From: JASGIT01 sp047601665 | GTDB taxonomy: Bacteria > Pseudomonadota > Gammaproteobacteria > Burkholderiales > Burkholderiaceae_C | Length of the DNA stretch: 64,000 nt | Reading direction: 5' to 3' | Assembly (NCBI GenBank): GCA_047601665.1 | Contig: JASGIT010000001.1 | Span: 2,418,001 to 2,482,000, forward strand | Part shown: one piece after another, positions 63,973 through 64,000 of the stretch | Numbering within the stretch: the stretch's first letter is position 1 | How the letters are laid out: each line of letters begins with the position of its first letter | Made by a program: the position numbers and the translations under genes | The notes under the pieces: model-generated | What the model was told of the DNA's origin: nothing | Databases searched by the model: none | What the model saw: only the letters and a program-made list of their open reading frames with translations

Positions 63973-64000
63973 ACTGCCTGTGCTGTTGCTGGAGGCCCCG

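Overview
The window is GC-rich DNA from a beta-proteobacterium, most likely Comamonadaceae (Acidovorax/Alicycliphilus-like). The evidence is the rpsP-rimM-trmD-rplS block, a Bug-type tricarboxylate receptor, FCD-type GntR regulators, and a UraD-allantoate amidohydrolase fusion. Family placement is inference from gene content. Coding density is high. I see no rRNA, tRNA, CRISPR array, insertion sequence or prophage, and no gene-free stretch longer than 300 bases.

Region 1 (1-11.5 kb, minus strand) is purine-ring catabolism: an NCS2 urate/xanthine-type permease, DctA with a GntR regulator, and an operon of allantoinase PuuE, an orphan branched-chain-type binding protein, the UraD-allantoate amidohydrolase fusion and an unusual M20 hydrolase, preceded by a second GntR regulator. 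A malic enzyme is cut by the left edge. Region 2 (11.5-20.7 kb) handles the C2-C4 acids: LysR/D-malate-tartrate dehydrogenase, a Bug receptor, glycerate 2-kinase, then LysR/gcl-hyi-glxR. Together regions 1 and 2 can carry urate-derived allantoin to glyoxylate, tartronate semialdehyde, glycerate and 2-phosphoglycerate. Region 3 (20.9-26.6 kb) is a livHMGF ABC transporter without a binding protein, a DUF486 membrane protein and a DUF47-Pit phosphate pair.

Region 4 (26.6-36.4 kb) is a seven-gene minus-strand operon: a complete oligopeptide-type ABC transporter followed by an SDR and a Baeyer-Villiger monooxygenase. It diverges from a regulator with two TetR DNA-binding domains in one chain. Region 5 (36.3-39.3 kb) has a BMP-family receptor, a flavin reductase and a nucleoside-type deaminase diverging from a third GntR regulator. 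Region 6 (39.4-43.4 kb) is the least familiar: an HD-domain protein with a diiron-oxygenase-like ligand pattern, a beta-propeller/3-hydroxyacyl-CoA-dehydrogenase-like fusion and an MFS transporter. Region 7 (43.5-53.0 kb) is housekeeping: TM2 protein, GNAT, rpsP-rimM-trmD-rplS, CoA Nudix, CobD/CbiB, hisC, rsgA, M48 protease, orn, DUF1697. Region 8 (53.2-64.0 kb) is a five-gene ketone carboxylase operon arranged like acetophenone carboxylase, with a MalT/LuxR-type activator upstream.

Two themes cut across the regions. First, a short dispersed hairpin repeat (about 45-55 bp, six copies or relics) sits between genes; it supplies a stop codon to one gene, probable ribosome binding sites to two, and may lie inside rsgA. 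Second, GTATAC-centred palindromes recur near the GntR genes and the purine permease and are good operator candidates.
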